This document shows, piece after piece, positions 17,213-26,190 of a stretch of 64,000 nt of DNA. The position numbers and the translations under genes are program-made. Within the stretch, counting starts at the first letter, position 1, and each line of letters starts with the position of its first letter. The stretch is from Stieleria mannarensis (GTDB lineage Bacteria; Planctomycetota; Planctomycetia; Pirellulales; Pirellulaceae). Below the pieces are notes generated by a model. The model searched no databases. It was given only the letters and a program-made list of their open reading frames with translations, and had not been told where the DNA came from. The DNA is taken from positions 62,001-126,000 of the forward strand of contig NZ_JACEHH010000018.1 of the NCBI RefSeq assembly GCF_014154935.1. Reading direction: 5' to 3'.

Positions 17213-19915
17213 CTACTGTTCCAGCTGACGCATGGTTTCATCCAGCGTGTACTGCAGGTAGTCGTCCATTTCGTATTCCAGGACACCGAGGGCCATTTCG
17301 ATCGCGTCGTCTCCTTCAAGGAAACTGATCGCGCGCACGGCTTCCAAGCGGACCGTCGGATGTTCATCGTGGACGGCCTTGGCGAACCGATCGGCGTGAT
17401 CGGGGATCGCGTGCATCATGTGTGACGTCAGCCGCACACAGGCCGCACGTGCCCGATAGTTTTCCGACGCCAACAATTTGTCCAGCAGATCGGTGCGGAC
17501 ACGGTTGTGGGTTTGGTACATCCACAACGCTTCCATTTGCTGGTGTTCGACGTTGGGGTCGGACGGATCCAGTCCGGCGACCCAGGTCTCCAGGCCCTTC
17601 AAGACGCGGTCGCTGTCACGTGCGGCCAATTCGCGTCGTGCGCGATAGCGGGTGCGGTCTTCGGGCGACTTCAGCAACTCCAACAATTCGGCGATCGGTG
17701 CGCCATCGATTTTTGCCGGTTCCAACAGCGGTCGATCCTTGCGAGTGACCCGCCAGATTCGACCGTGGGAATGATCTCGGCTGGGGTCACGCAAGTTGTG
17801 TTGCAGGTGGCCGATCAAGGCGTTGTGCCAGTCGACGACGTACAGCGAACCGTCGGGGGCGAATTGAACATCGACCGGTCGGAAGTTGCCGTCACGACAC
17901 GACAGCAACGGTTCGACTTCCTCGCCGACAAAGCCGCTGCCGTTTTCGGCGGGCATGATCTTGTGGTTCAAAATCGCGCGTTCTCCGATCACGTTGGTGA
18001 CCAGGAAGTTGCCTTGCATGTCGTCGGGGAAATGCCGGCTGGAAACGATCGCGCACCCGGCCAACGGTCGAATCCGTTTGGGATAGAACGTCGGGAACTT
18101 GTATTGGGGATCGCCGCCGGCGAGTGCCGCGACGCGTCGATGTTGAGATCCGCCGGGGTGCTTGTTGGGAAACTCGACGTGCCCGGTGATCGGTGCGGCC
18201 CAGTAGGCGTTGCCCGGTGAGGCATCGCCGATGAAGTCTTGTCCCCATTTGTCGTAGCAGTATCCCCAAGGATTGGCGAACGCGAACGAGGCGTGCACGT
18301 TCATGCGTTCGGTCCGCGGGTTGTATTTCCAAATCCCCGCTTCGGCCAAACGGCGCACGCCGTAGGGCGATTCGACGGCGGAAAACTTAAACGTGCCTTC
18401 TTCGAAATACAGGTTGCCGCCGGGGCCCCATTCGAATGCGGCGATGCCGTGGTGTGAATCGGCCGAGTCGAATCCGATCAAGTGCCGGGTCACCTCGTCC
18501 GCCTTGTCGTCGCCGTCGTTGTCCTTGATGAACCAGATGTCGGGTTGCCGCGACACGTAAGCGCCGCCGTGGCCGAGTTCGAAACCGGTCGGTTGGTGCA
18601 GGTTTTCGGCGAACACCTTGCAGACGTCGGCGGCATGGTCGCCGTCGTTGTCTTCAAAGATCAACAGTTTGTCGTTCATCGGCGATTTGGGCTTCCAGTG
18701 CGGGTACGACTTCATCGTCGCGACCCACAACCGGCCCTTGCTGTCGAAGTTGAGCGCCACCGGGTTGGACAGTTCGGGAAATTGTTCTTCCGAGGCGACC
18801 AATTGAATTTCAAAGCCGTCGGCCAGATCGAACAACTTGATCTGTTCGGCCGCCGGCAGGTATTCCAGCGAGCCGAGTTTTCCGGCCTTGGCATTCCGAT
18901 CGTTCGGCGTTCCGACATTGGTGGTGGGCTCGAGGAACGGCAACGTTTGAGAATCATCGATCGTTTCAGGGACCGGTTTGCCGGCGGCGACGGCCCAGAC
19001 CCGTGCGTCGCGGGTTGCCGTCATCTGGTCCAAGATCGCCCGTTCACGCTCCATCACGTCGCGATTGTTGTACTTGCGGTCTCCGTCTTGTCCGGCCAGC
19101 CCGCGATCACCATAGATCGAATATCCGTTGACCGCACGATAGCGATGGAACCAGTGAAAGTTCTTGTCGTCGATTTCCTTTTTCAGATCCGGATTGATCG
19201 CCGCGGTCAGTTCATTGCCGAACAGCGACTGATCCAGGATGGGAGCCAAGGCATCGTATCCGCGATCGCTCAAATGAAATCCGTTGATCGTCAATCGTTC
19301 CGAAGACTTTTCGAACAACGCTTTGGTCGGTGTGAACAAGTCGACGAACACCACATCGGTTTGCGACGCGACGTCGGACATCGCCTCGGTGTACAACGCC
19401 AGGTTCTTGTTCTGTGGTTTGCCGTCGGACAGATTCGGATCGTCGGATCCCTCGAACGCGATCGGCGACACCAGGACGACTTGCGGACGTCCCTTGCCGT
19501 AATCCGCCGCCAGAGTTTCATTGACCAGCTTGGTCAGGTCCGCCTTGTATTTCTTCAATCCCTTTTCACCGGCGAACGATTCGTTGTACCCAAAGAAATA
19601 CATCACGACCGATGCCTGGCTGTGCGTCAGATGGCTGGTCGGATCGCCGAAGTTTTTCGAGCGAATGCGGGTGTACGGTTCGTCGCCGGGAAAACACAGG
19701 TTTCGGACGACCAATTCCAGTTCAGGAAAACGCGTGTGCAACAGCGTCTCCCATTCATTCTGGACCTGCATCCGTTCGCCCAACGCATTGCCGACCAGAC
19801 AGATGTGGTCGCCCTTTTGCAGCTTCAGGTCCGCCGCGAGCGTGAACGGGGCAACGAGCAATCCGGCCAAGAGCGCAGACGCGGCCAGGAAGACATTCCG
19901 GGTGGGTGATTTCAT
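17213..19915 (-). CDS. Secreted SGNH-like / PVC-type membrane-bound dehydrogenase / HEAT protein
   Basis: 900 residues from the ATG of MKSPTRNVF, which begins a clear signal peptide (cleavage after TLAA, ~28); the frame runs open upstream without family match. Residues ~30-260 resemble the SGNH/GDSL hydrolase domain found in PVC proteins, but block I reads GNALGER (42-48), so the serine position is Ala; the block III Asn (FFGYNES) and the HLSD histidine remain. Residues ~370-720 are the PVC-type dehydrogenase-like propeller with metal-binding-looking DNDGDHAAD and DNDGDDKAD loops. HEAT repeats end the protein; there is no CxxCH. The paralogue at 35214 has the same order with Ser and with a fused haem domain. 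Function unknown, probably envelope carbohydrate or redox chemistry. Confidence 0.85.
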   Translation of the reverse strand: MKSPTRNVFLAASALLAGLLVAPFTLAADLKLQKGDHICLVGNALGERMQVQNEWETLLHTRFPELELVVRNLCFPGDEPYTRIRSKNFGDPTSHLTHSQASVVMYFFGYNESFAGEKGLKKYKADLTKLVNETLAADYGKGRPQVVLVSPIAFEGSDDPNLSDGKPQNKNLALYTEAMSDVASQTDVVFVDLFTPTKALFEKSSERLTINGFHLSDRGYDALAPILDQSLFGNELTAAINPDLKKEIDDKNFHWFHRYRAVNGYSIYGDRGLAGQDGDRKYNNRDVMERERAILDQMTATRDARVWAVAAGKPVPETIDDSQTLPFLEPTTNVGTPNDRNAKAGKLGSLEYLPAAEQIKLFDLADGFEIQLVASEEQFPELSNPVALNFDSKGRLWVATMKSYPHWKPKSPMNDKLLIFEDNDGDHAADVCKVFAENLHQPTGFELGHGGAYVSRQPDIWFIKDNDGDDKADEVTRHLIGFDSADSHHGIAAFEWGPGGNLYFEEGTFKFSAVESPYGVRRLAEAGIWKYNPRTERMNVHASFAFANPWGYCYDKWGQDFIGDASPGNAYWAAPITGHVEFPNKHPGGSQHRRVAALAGGDPQYKFPTFYPKRIRPLAGCAIVSSRHFPDDMQGNFLVTNVIGERAILNHKIMPAENGSGFVGEEVEPLLSCRDGNFRPVDVQFAPDGSLYVVDWHNALIGHLQHNLRDPSRDHSHGRIWRVTRKDRPLLEPAKIDGAPIAELLELLKSPEDRTRYRARRELAARDSDRVLKGLETWVAGLDPSDPNVEHQQMEALWMYQTHNRVRTDLLDKLLASENYRARAACVRLTSHMMHAIPDHADRFAKAVHDEHPTVRLEAVRAISFLEGDDAIEMALGVLEYEMDDYLQYTLDETMRQLEQ

Positions 19916-20279
19916 TGTCGGTAGGTTGTTCGGTGGGTAGGAAAAGATTTTGGAGGGGAAATCGCCGAACATTATGCGCCGACGACCTTCAAGACGGTAG
20001 CGAAGAATCCGCCGGCGCCGCGGAGTATTCAAGATTCTGACGCCGATTGAGTGATCATCCGTCGCGAATTGTGACAACCGCGACACTGTGAACACCTGCG
20101 GCGACGCAAAACAGTTTTCGGGTGACGCAAATCGTTCTTCGGCGTGCGAGTCGTCCCTCGACCGCAGATAATTTGAATTGGTGGGAACGTTCCATTGCGG
20201 CGGTCCCGGAAAAACGAGTGTGCGATCAGGTGACCGAGAAAACCTGACGAAGCCCATTCGCCTATCCGGCCCGGTGAGA
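19916..20279. other. Intergenic leader of the SGNH-propeller gene
   Basis: No gene is supported. At 19935-19955 there is a single arm of dispersed repeat family 3 (GGTAGGAAAAGATTTTGGAGG). The remainder probably holds the promoter and a leader for the gene starting at 19915; I could not identify a convincing promoter. Confidence 0.4.
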
Positions 20280-21449
20280 CTATCCGGTCAGGCTCCGGTA
20301 GCCGGCGACCAACACTTCGATCGCGCGGTCGATCTGGTCGGGCGTGTTGAATTTGCCGATTCCGAATCGCACGCTGCGCCGCGCTTCGCTTTCGCTCAGC
20401 CCCAACCCGGTCAGCACGTGGCTGGGTTTGGCGTCGACGCTGCTGCAGGCCGAACCGCTGCTGAAGGCGACTTCGCTTGAGGCCGCCATCCAGGATTCGC
20501 CTTCGATCCCCGGCAGTCGACAATTCAGGTTGCCGACCAGACGACGCGACCGTTCGTGAAGCGGCCCATTGGGAAAGATGCCGTCGATGCCCTGGACCAG
20601 TCCGTTCCAAAGCTGCGATCGCATTGCCGAAACTCGCTCGGCGACCTGGGCCGATTCCGTCACGGCCAACTCCAACGCGGTGCCCATCGCGATGACATTG
20701 GCCGGCGCCATCGTTCCGCTGCGCAAGTTGCGTTGTTGGCCGCCGCCGACGAGGATCGGTTTCAATCGGACACGGCGTCCCGCGATGCCACCGGCGATCG
20801 TCAACAGGCCGACACCTTTGGGGCCGTAAAACTTGTGCGCCGACGCGCTGATCAGATCCACATCCACGCGTCCTAAATCCACGTCAATCCGACCGACCGC
20901 TTGTGTCGCGTCGCTATGGAACAGTGCTCCGGATCGGTGGGCGATTTCGGCGATCGATTCCATCGGTTGGATCACGCCGATTTCGTTGTTCGCCCAGTGC
21001 ACCGAAACCAGCGCGGTGTCATCGTCCACTGCCGCGGCGAGCTGGTCCAGGTCGATCTGTCCGGCCAGTTCATGATCATTGGAATGCACCGGAATACGTG
21101 TCACGCGAAAGCCGTCTTTTTCCAATCGGGCCACCACGTCCAGCACGGCCGGGTGTTCGATCGTGCTGGTCACGACATGCCGCCGACGCTGTCGGGGGTG
21201 GCGACAAATGCCGTCGATCGCCAGATTATTGCTCTCGGTCGCCCCGCTGGTGATCAACACCGAATCCGGGGCGATTCCCAAATGTGACGCGATCACACCC
21301 AGCGATGTGTCGATCGCCGATTTCGCCTGACGCCCCATTTCATGGGACGTGCTGTGTGGGTTGCCGAAGTGTTCGACCAACCACGGCATCATCTGCTCGG
21401 CGACGCGGGGGTCGCAGGGCGTCGTCGCGTGGTTGTCCAAGTAAATCAT
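20280..21449 (-). CDS. Cysteine desulfurase (NifS/IscS family, group I)
   Basis: 389 residues, usual length for the family. MIYLDNHATTP start, PLP-binding TSGATESNNLAI (68-79), IEHPAVL, the Schiff-base Lys206 in SAHKFYGPKG and the catalytic Cys335 in FSSGSACSS are all present; the long Cys loop is the group I type. It removes sulfur from L-cysteine as a persulfide for iron-sulfur clusters or thiolated tRNA. No iscU, iscR or mnmA is adjacent; the upstream neighbour, 15 bp away, is a Nudix protein, so the two are likely co-transcribed. A second, different desulfurase lies at 39062-40243. Confidence 0.93.
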   Translation of the reverse strand: MIYLDNHATTPCDPRVAEQMMPWLVEHFGNPHSTSHEMGRQAKSAIDTSLGVIASHLGIAPDSVLITSGATESNNLAIDGICRHPRQRRRHVVTSTIEHPAVLDVVARLEKDGFRVTRIPVHSNDHELAGQIDLDQLAAAVDDDTALVSVHWANNEIGVIQPMESIAEIAHRSGALFHSDATQAVGRIDVDLGRVDVDLISASAHKFYGPKGVGLLTIAGGIAGRRVRLKPILVGGGQQRNLRSGTMAPANVIAMGTALELAVTESAQVAERVSAMRSQLWNGLVQGIDGIFPNGPLHERSRRLVGNLNCRLPGIEGESWMAASSEVAFSSGSACSSVDAKPSHVLTGLGLSESEARRSVRFGIGKFNTPDQIDRAIEVLVAGYRSLTG

Positions 21450-21464
21450 TGTACGTTTGCTCGT

Positions 21465-22076
21465 TCAATCATACATCGCATCGAGCGCCAGCTGGCTCCA
21501 GGTTTCCAGCCGATCGTGTTCGGTTCGCAATTGGTCGATGGACACGAATCCGCCTTCGGCCAGGTCGGCTTCATTGCTGGTCACGTTGGGTGCATCGAGC
21601 ACGAATCGATGCACGACGCCCAAGTGAACTTGTCCGACTTCGTTGGAGGGGTCATAGATCAGCCCTTCGCGCGTTTCGGTGTACCTCGCTTCCAAGCGAA
21701 TTTCTTCGTCGAGTTCCCGTTGCATGCCGGTGGCATAGGCGTCGCTGCCATCGGCGGCGTCTTCTCGACTGATGTGTCCGCCGATCCCGATGCTGCGTTT
21801 GGCATGCAACCGTTCTTCGCCACCGCCTCCGCCGCGAGTGTAGGCGAACACGTGTCGCTGGCCTGCGTCGTCGGCCCACTCCAGCACCACGTAGGGGATC
21901 AATTGCTTGAAACTCGGGTCGACTTCCATCGCCCCGCGAGGCCGATAGGACAATTGGTCGCTTTCCAAGATCGGTCCCAAGAATCGATCGACATCCGATT
22001 CAAAGCCGTCGATCACGCCGATCGCGTCGATGACCGATGCGGGGATGACCAGGACGTGTTCTTCGTGAGTTGTCAT
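21465..22076 (-). CDS. Nudix-fold hydrolase-like protein
   Basis: 203 residues. The centre has a Nudix-like box: GGHISRE, then after a longer than normal stretch RELDEEIRLE, matching the REuxEE core that binds metal. The spacing between the first Glu and RE is about 14 residues rather than the canonical 7, so the box has an insertion. The N-terminal PASVIDAIG and FLGPIL segments and the GLIYDPSNEVGQVHLGVVH strand match a planctomycete/bacterial group often annotated as phosphoesterase. It may hydrolyse a nucleoside diphosphate derivative; substrate unknown. Located 15 bp upstream of the desulfurase start. Confidence 0.7.
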   Translation of the reverse strand: MTTHEEHVLVIPASVIDAIGVIDGFESDVDRFLGPILESDQLSYRPRGAMEVDPSFKQLIPYVVLEWADDAGQRHVFAYTRGGGGGEERLHAKRSIGIGGHISREDAADGSDAYATGMQRELDEEIRLEARYTETREGLIYDPSNEVGQVHLGVVHRFVLDAPNVTSNEADLAEGGFVSIDQLRTEHDRLETWSQLALDAMYD

Positions 22077-22110
22077 GAATGGTTCAAAAATGCAGAGGTG
22101 ATCGAGGGAA

Positions 22111-22180
22111 CGTAGCGACCTTCGCCAGAAGGTGGATGCCCGGCGTATTCCACGCTCGCATCGAGCGTAGCGACGTCAAC
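22111..22180. repeat. Dispersed hairpin element, family 1, copy B (reverse)
   Basis: Reverse-oriented copy: CGTAGCGACCTTCGCCAGAAGG, then GTATTCCACGCTCGCATCGAGCGTAGCGACGTCAACG-type right half. Lies between the Nudix gene and the PQQ-like lipoprotein gene. Confidence 0.75.
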
Positions 22181-22239
22181 GTGGCGCGGTCCAGCGCGCG
22201 GCGGCTGATCCTAACACGCCTTGATCAATTGGTGTAGCG

Positions 22240-23664
22240 TCACCGTGTGGCGATCGCCAGGCACAGCACGTGGCCGTCGCCGCGGATCAGCAGAGCATCC
22301 CCGACGATGATCGGAGCCGCCCAGCAGGGGGTTCGCAGCTGGTCGCCGAAATCGTACTCCGCGAGAATCTCCAGCTTTTCCGGGTTGGGCCGAACGATCT
22401 CCATCCGCCCGTACTCGTCCAGCACCACCAAGTGGTCTCCGACGCGGGTGACCGACGTCCGCATGCCTCGGTCGTCGCTCCACTGGACTTTTCCGCTGGC
22501 CAGTTCGACGCAGCGAAAATCGCTGTCGGGATTGTTTCGTCCGCTGCAACCATACAGGAAACCGTCCACCAAGATCGGCGTCGACCAGTGGCAACGCATC
22601 GCTTGAGCGCGGCGATTTCGGGGCGGGTCCAGCCACAACGTGTTTGCGTCGTCGAGCGTGACCTGCATCAACCGACTGCCGACTTGGTAACACTCGCTGA
22701 TGAAAACCCGATCGCCGTCGACGACCGGAATCATCGCATTGACGCTTTCTAAGATGTCCGCGCGATGGGGCTGTTTCCACAGCACTTTTCCCACCGCGGG
22801 ATCGACGGCCAGCAAGTGATCGCGGGCGAACAACAGCACGACGGTTTTGTCGCCGATCTTCATCGTCCGCGGGCTGCTGTAACTGGCCAAGTCGTCGCCG
22901 CATTTCCAAACCTCGTCGCCATTGGCCAAGTCAAATGCGACCAGCGCCGAACCGTTGGGAATCACACGATCCAAACGCCCCGGCGCGATTTGTTGGTCTT
23001 CGGAGGGGCTGCCGCCGACCGGAACGATCACCATCGAATCCAGGATCAACGGCGAGGATCCGACGCCGAAGAAATTTTGGACGACGCCATACTCCTGGTT
23101 GGTCGAGACGCTCCATTTCAACGAGCCGTCGGTAAGGTCGCGACAACACAACTCGCCGTCGCACCCCAGCGTGAGGATCGATTTGCCGTCGCTGGTCGGT
23201 GTGCCCCGCGGTCCGGTTTCGTACCCGTACAGATCGCGGTATTCCAGCGGACGATCGACCGACCAGATCAAACGTCCGTCACTCAAATCAAACGCCCTCA
23301 ACCGCTCGACGAACCCCCGCTGCCCCAGCGGTTGGTCGCTGCGGACGGCGTCGGCGTGGTAGTAACGGCCGTCGACCACGCACCCCAGTCCGTATCCGTC
23401 GCCGACCGGCAGTCGCCAGAGGACCTCGGGCGGTTTTGTCCAGTCGAGTTCGACGCCGGAGGTTTCCGCGACACCGTCAAAGTTTTTCCCCAGCAACCGC
23501 GGCCAATCGAAATCGCCGGCGTGCTGCACCGCAGCCGTTGTGGTTGGATCGGGAGATTCTTCAGTGGCGGTGTTCTTTGAGGGCTGGTCGCATGATGCGA
23601 GGCTGCAAAAGCAGAACAGCAGCGGGATCGTGGAGAGGATTCGCAGCACAGGCTTTATGGACAT
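22240..23664 (-). CDS. PQQ-like beta-propeller lipoprotein
   Basis: 474 residues. A signal with FCFCSLASC lipobox (Cys ~26) is followed by a Thr/Pro/Glu-rich linker and DFDWPRLLGKNFDGVAE, the start typical of planctomycete PQQ-repeat proteins (WPxxxGxxxDG). Repeated blades show the motif AFDLSDGRLIWS, CRDLTDGSLKWS, AFDLANGDEVWK and AVDPAVGKVLWK. There is no quinoprotein disulfide or catalytic Asp motif that I can identify, so it may be a non-enzymatic scaffold on the outer membrane. The ATG at 23664 is preferred to the TTG nine bases upstream. Confidence 0.85.
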   Translation of the reverse strand: MSIKPVLRILSTIPLLFCFCSLASCDQPSKNTATEESPDPTTTAAVQHAGDFDWPRLLGKNFDGVAETSGVELDWTKPPEVLWRLPVGDGYGLGCVVDGRYYHADAVRSDQPLGQRGFVERLRAFDLSDGRLIWSVDRPLEYRDLYGYETGPRGTPTSDGKSILTLGCDGELCCRDLTDGSLKWSVSTNQEYGVVQNFFGVGSSPLILDSMVIVPVGGSPSEDQQIAPGRLDRVIPNGSALVAFDLANGDEVWKCGDDLASYSSPRTMKIGDKTVVLLFARDHLLAVDPAVGKVLWKQPHRADILESVNAMIPVVDGDRVFISECYQVGSRLMQVTLDDANTLWLDPPRNRRAQAMRCHWSTPILVDGFLYGCSGRNNPDSDFRCVELASGKVQWSDDRGMRTSVTRVGDHLVVLDEYGRMEIVRPNPEKLEILAEYDFGDQLRTPCWAAPIIVGDALLIRGDGHVLCLAIATR

Positions 23665-24135
23665 CGGTATCAATCGATTCGACGGGTGGCGTAAAACAGC
23701 AGTTTAGCAGCCCACGGAAAACCGGTGGGAGAGGCTTCCGGCCTGTCGCGGACCTGCCGTTCATCGTAGGTTCCGCCTTCACGAACCTCATCATTCTGCC
23801 CCGGATCATTCTGCCATCCCTCTCCAGAATCCGATCGACGGGACCGCCTAGCCCTGTGAAGAGGTAGGAAGATTTTGGAGGTAGGGAAATTGGCTTCATC
23901 CAAGGAGTGGGGATTACACCATTTTCTTACCCCAAAAAACTTCTTACCCGATCGACAAAAAAGTGGGACCGCTTGCGCGAACCGACTGAAGCCAGCGTCA
24001 CGGGCCGCTCGCTGACCGGCCTGATGATTTCTATCGAAATGAACAAGTTAACGATCAGCCGATGGGCGCTAGCCCCGGTTTTGTGGCGGCGAGAACCGCG
24101 GCTAGCGCCGTGCGGCTGATTAAATCTACAGGCCG
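23665..24135. repeat. Spacer with four kinds of dispersed repeat
   Basis: No gene is supported. It holds a diverged family 2 word (23725-23748), a half copy of the TCATTCTGCCCC element (about 23788-23820), a family 3 inverted repeat with arms 23863-23891 and 23921-23949, and a family 6 inverted repeat with 25-nt arms at 24056-24080 and 24094-24118 (21 matches; GGCGCTAGCC core). The family 6 tail TACAGGCCGTTACGC recurs near 50506. Confidence 0.7.
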
Positions 24136-25062
24136 TTACGCTTCCCGCTGGGATTGGGCGGCCGCCAGTCGCTCTCCGCAGCGGTAGCAGTACACCGCAT
24201 CGTCATGGTGTTCGGTCGTCGCGCAGCGTGGGCAGGTGGTTTCGTCGGCGGGTTCGGCGGATTTTTTTGATGTCAGCTCGGCGGTGACGAATCCGCTGGG
24301 GACGATGATCAAGCTGTAACCGAGCAGGATCAGTGTCGCCGAGATGAACTTTCCGACCGTCGTCTTGGGAACGATGTCGCCGTATCCGACCGTCGTCATC
24401 GTGACGATGGCCCAGTACATCGCCTGGGGGATCGAATCGAATTGGCTGGCGGTGAACTCGGAATCATCCAGCGGGCCTTCGCCACGCGCGAGTCGCGGGA
24501 TCACGTTTTCGACGAAGTACATCAGCGTGCCGCTGATGGTCACGGCGACCAACACCACGATCAAAAACACGATGATCTTGTGCCGGGCTTTCCAAATCGC
24601 CTGAGAAAGTTCCTCGGCGTCATCCATCATCCGCCATAGCTTGAGCACGCGGAACGCGCGCAACAGGCGGATACTGCGAAGGATCACAAAGGAGTTCGCG
24701 TCGCTTTCGACAAAGAAGAATCCGATGTAGGTCGGCAGAACGCTCAGCAGGTCGATCACGCCCCAAAAACTGAACGCATACCGCAACGGATGGCGGGCGC
24801 AGGCCAATCGCGCGCCGTATTCGATGGTAAACAGGAAGGTCAGAAACCATTCGAATCGCCCGAGGATCAGCCAATTCCGCTGGGCGACCGTGGGGATGGT
24901 CTCGACCGCCACCACCGTGACACTCATCAGGATGGCAAGCAGCAGCGCGACGTCGAACACCCAGCCGGCGGGCGTGTCCGATTCAAAGATGACGTCGTGC
25001 ATCAGCACGCGCCAGGGCGGCCCATCGGGACGTTGTTCGGCTTTCGATCGACGTCGGCTCAT
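24136..25062 (-). CDS. Voltage-gated-type potassium channel with C-terminal zinc ribbon
   Basis: 308 residues. Six hydrophobic segments plus a pore loop: S4 is recognisable as RSIRLLRAFRVLKLWR with regularly spaced arginines (about residues 130-145), and the selectivity filter TTVGYGD lies near 225. This is the Kv-like tetrameric K+ channel architecture. After S6 the chain ends with CPRCATTEHHDDAVYCYRCGERL, two CxxC pairs that form a zinc-ribbon motif, unusual as a channel tail. It begins 10 bp after the stop of the lipoprotein gene, hence likely the last gene of a secretin-lipoprotein-channel unit. Confidence 0.9.
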   Translation of the reverse strand: MSRRRSKAEQRPDGPPWRVLMHDVIFESDTPAGWVFDVALLLAILMSVTVVAVETIPTVAQRNWLILGRFEWFLTFLFTIEYGARLACARHPLRYAFSFWGVIDLLSVLPTYIGFFFVESDANSFVILRSIRLLRAFRVLKLWRMMDDAEELSQAIWKARHKIIVFLIVVLVAVTISGTLMYFVENVIPRLARGEGPLDDSEFTASQFDSIPQAMYWAIVTMTTVGYGDIVPKTTVGKFISATLILLGYSLIIVPSGFVTAELTSKKSAEPADETTCPRCATTEHHDDAVYCYRCGERLAAAQSQREA

Positions 25063-25072
25063 CGCAAATCCG

Positions 25073-26056
25073 CTACCTCGTGGAACTCACCGGCGATTGA
25101 ATTCGCCGCGGGGCGGTCACCGCCGCACCGGCCGATCGCACCGGGTTGCTTTCGCGATCGGACATGACGGCACTGGCCGGCATCACGTTGGCCGGCGTCC
25201 GACTGGGCGTCTGGGCCACCGTCGACGTCGTGGTTGACGGAACATCGATGAACGGTGTCGCGCCGTCGTTGCCGACGTTGCGGTACGAGGCGGCCATCGC
25301 ATTGACGCGGTCTTGCAACGAACCGCTGGGCAACGTGCTGGTTCCGTCCGCCGATGTGGTATGACGTCGAATCGTCGTCGTCACCAGACCGCTGGGCCGC
25401 GTGGCATGTTGCGTGATCGCATTCTTGTGCCCGCGGTATTGTGGCGACAGATAGTTGTTGGCCACCTCCATCGCACGTTCCGCCTTGCGGCCCGGCAGGA
25501 TCACCGTGGTCGGGCTGCCTTGGACGATCTTGCCCTCGGTGGTTTGGAACGTGGGAACCAGCGAGACGCGTTTTTCTTCTCCGCCGGCGGCGTCCCAGGG
25601 AATCCAGACGCTATAGCTGGCTCCGAAATCGCTTTGGCTGAAGTGCTTGGTGAACTGTTCCGGGGTGAACTTGAACGGCTTGACCTGGGTGTCCTTGCCG
25701 TCGGTGCCCATTTCGAATCCGTGGATCGTCAGTGTGCCTTCGACCGGGACCGCTTTGGTTTTTTCGTCGAAGAAGAACAGCCGACCGCCGAACCCGCGTG
25801 TCGGCGTTTTGCCGGTTTGAACCAGCACATCGGGCGCCCAGGTGGTGGCCATCTTGACCGGCCCCGGATAGGGAACCGGCGGCTCGTCTTCCTGCTTGGA
25901 CCACGGGGCCTTCTTCATCCAGTCGGGTGCTTCGAAAAAGTTGGCGAGCTTGGCATCGCCGCGGGTCGCCGGAGTGGTGCACCCGCCGGCGACAATCGAC
26001 CCGGCAGCGAGAACGGCGACCGCCAGTGCTTTGGTGCTGCGTTTTGTGTGTGACAT
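25073..26056 (-). CDS. Secreted lipoprotein downstream of the secretin
   Basis: 327 residues. Signal with VAGGC lipobox (Cys ~26). The following ~190 residues contain WAPDVLVQTGKTPTRGFGGRLFFFDEKTKAVPVEGTLTIHGFE, a beta-rich domain, and GSPTTVILPGRKAE; the last ~100 residues are Ser/Thr/Arg-rich and probably disordered. I do not know a characterised family. Position 134 bp after the secretin stop on the same strand suggests a role with the secretion channel, perhaps as an accessory or pilotin-like lipoprotein, but it is much larger than known pilotins and this is inference only. Confidence 0.75.
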   Translation of the reverse strand: MSHTKRSTKALAVAVLAAGSIVAGGCTTPATRGDAKLANFFEAPDWMKKAPWSKQEDEPPVPYPGPVKMATTWAPDVLVQTGKTPTRGFGGRLFFFDEKTKAVPVEGTLTIHGFEMGTDGKDTQVKPFKFTPEQFTKHFSQSDFGASYSVWIPWDAAGGEEKRVSLVPTFQTTEGKIVQGSPTTVILPGRKAERAMEVANNYLSPQYRGHKNAITQHATRPSGLVTTTIRRHTTSADGTSTLPSGSLQDRVNAMAASYRNVGNDGATPFIDVPSTTTSTVAQTPSRTPANVMPASAVMSDRESNPVRSAGAAVTAPRRIQSPVSSTR

Positions 26057-26121
26057 AGCGTTTTGAATCGTTGGTGATGGATCGCGTGAATGTGAATTTG
26101 TCGCGTCGGCGCGACATTAGA

Positions 26122-26179
26122 TTGACGTAGCTACGCTCGCCAGAGCGTTGGGATCCACCTTCTGGCGAAGGTAGCTACG
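26122..26179. repeat. Dispersed hairpin element, family 1, copy C
   Basis: GACGTAGCTACGCTCGCCAG arm, then TCTGGCGAAGGTAGCTACG arm after a 15-bp centre. Located between the secretin stop and the lipoprotein start. Confidence 0.8.
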
Positions 26180-26190
26180 TTTTCTTTCGC

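Noticed and set aside
20280-21449. isc operon with the cysteine desulfurase
   Set aside because: No iscU, iscA, hscA or fdx is adjacent; the only close neighbour is a Nudix protein.
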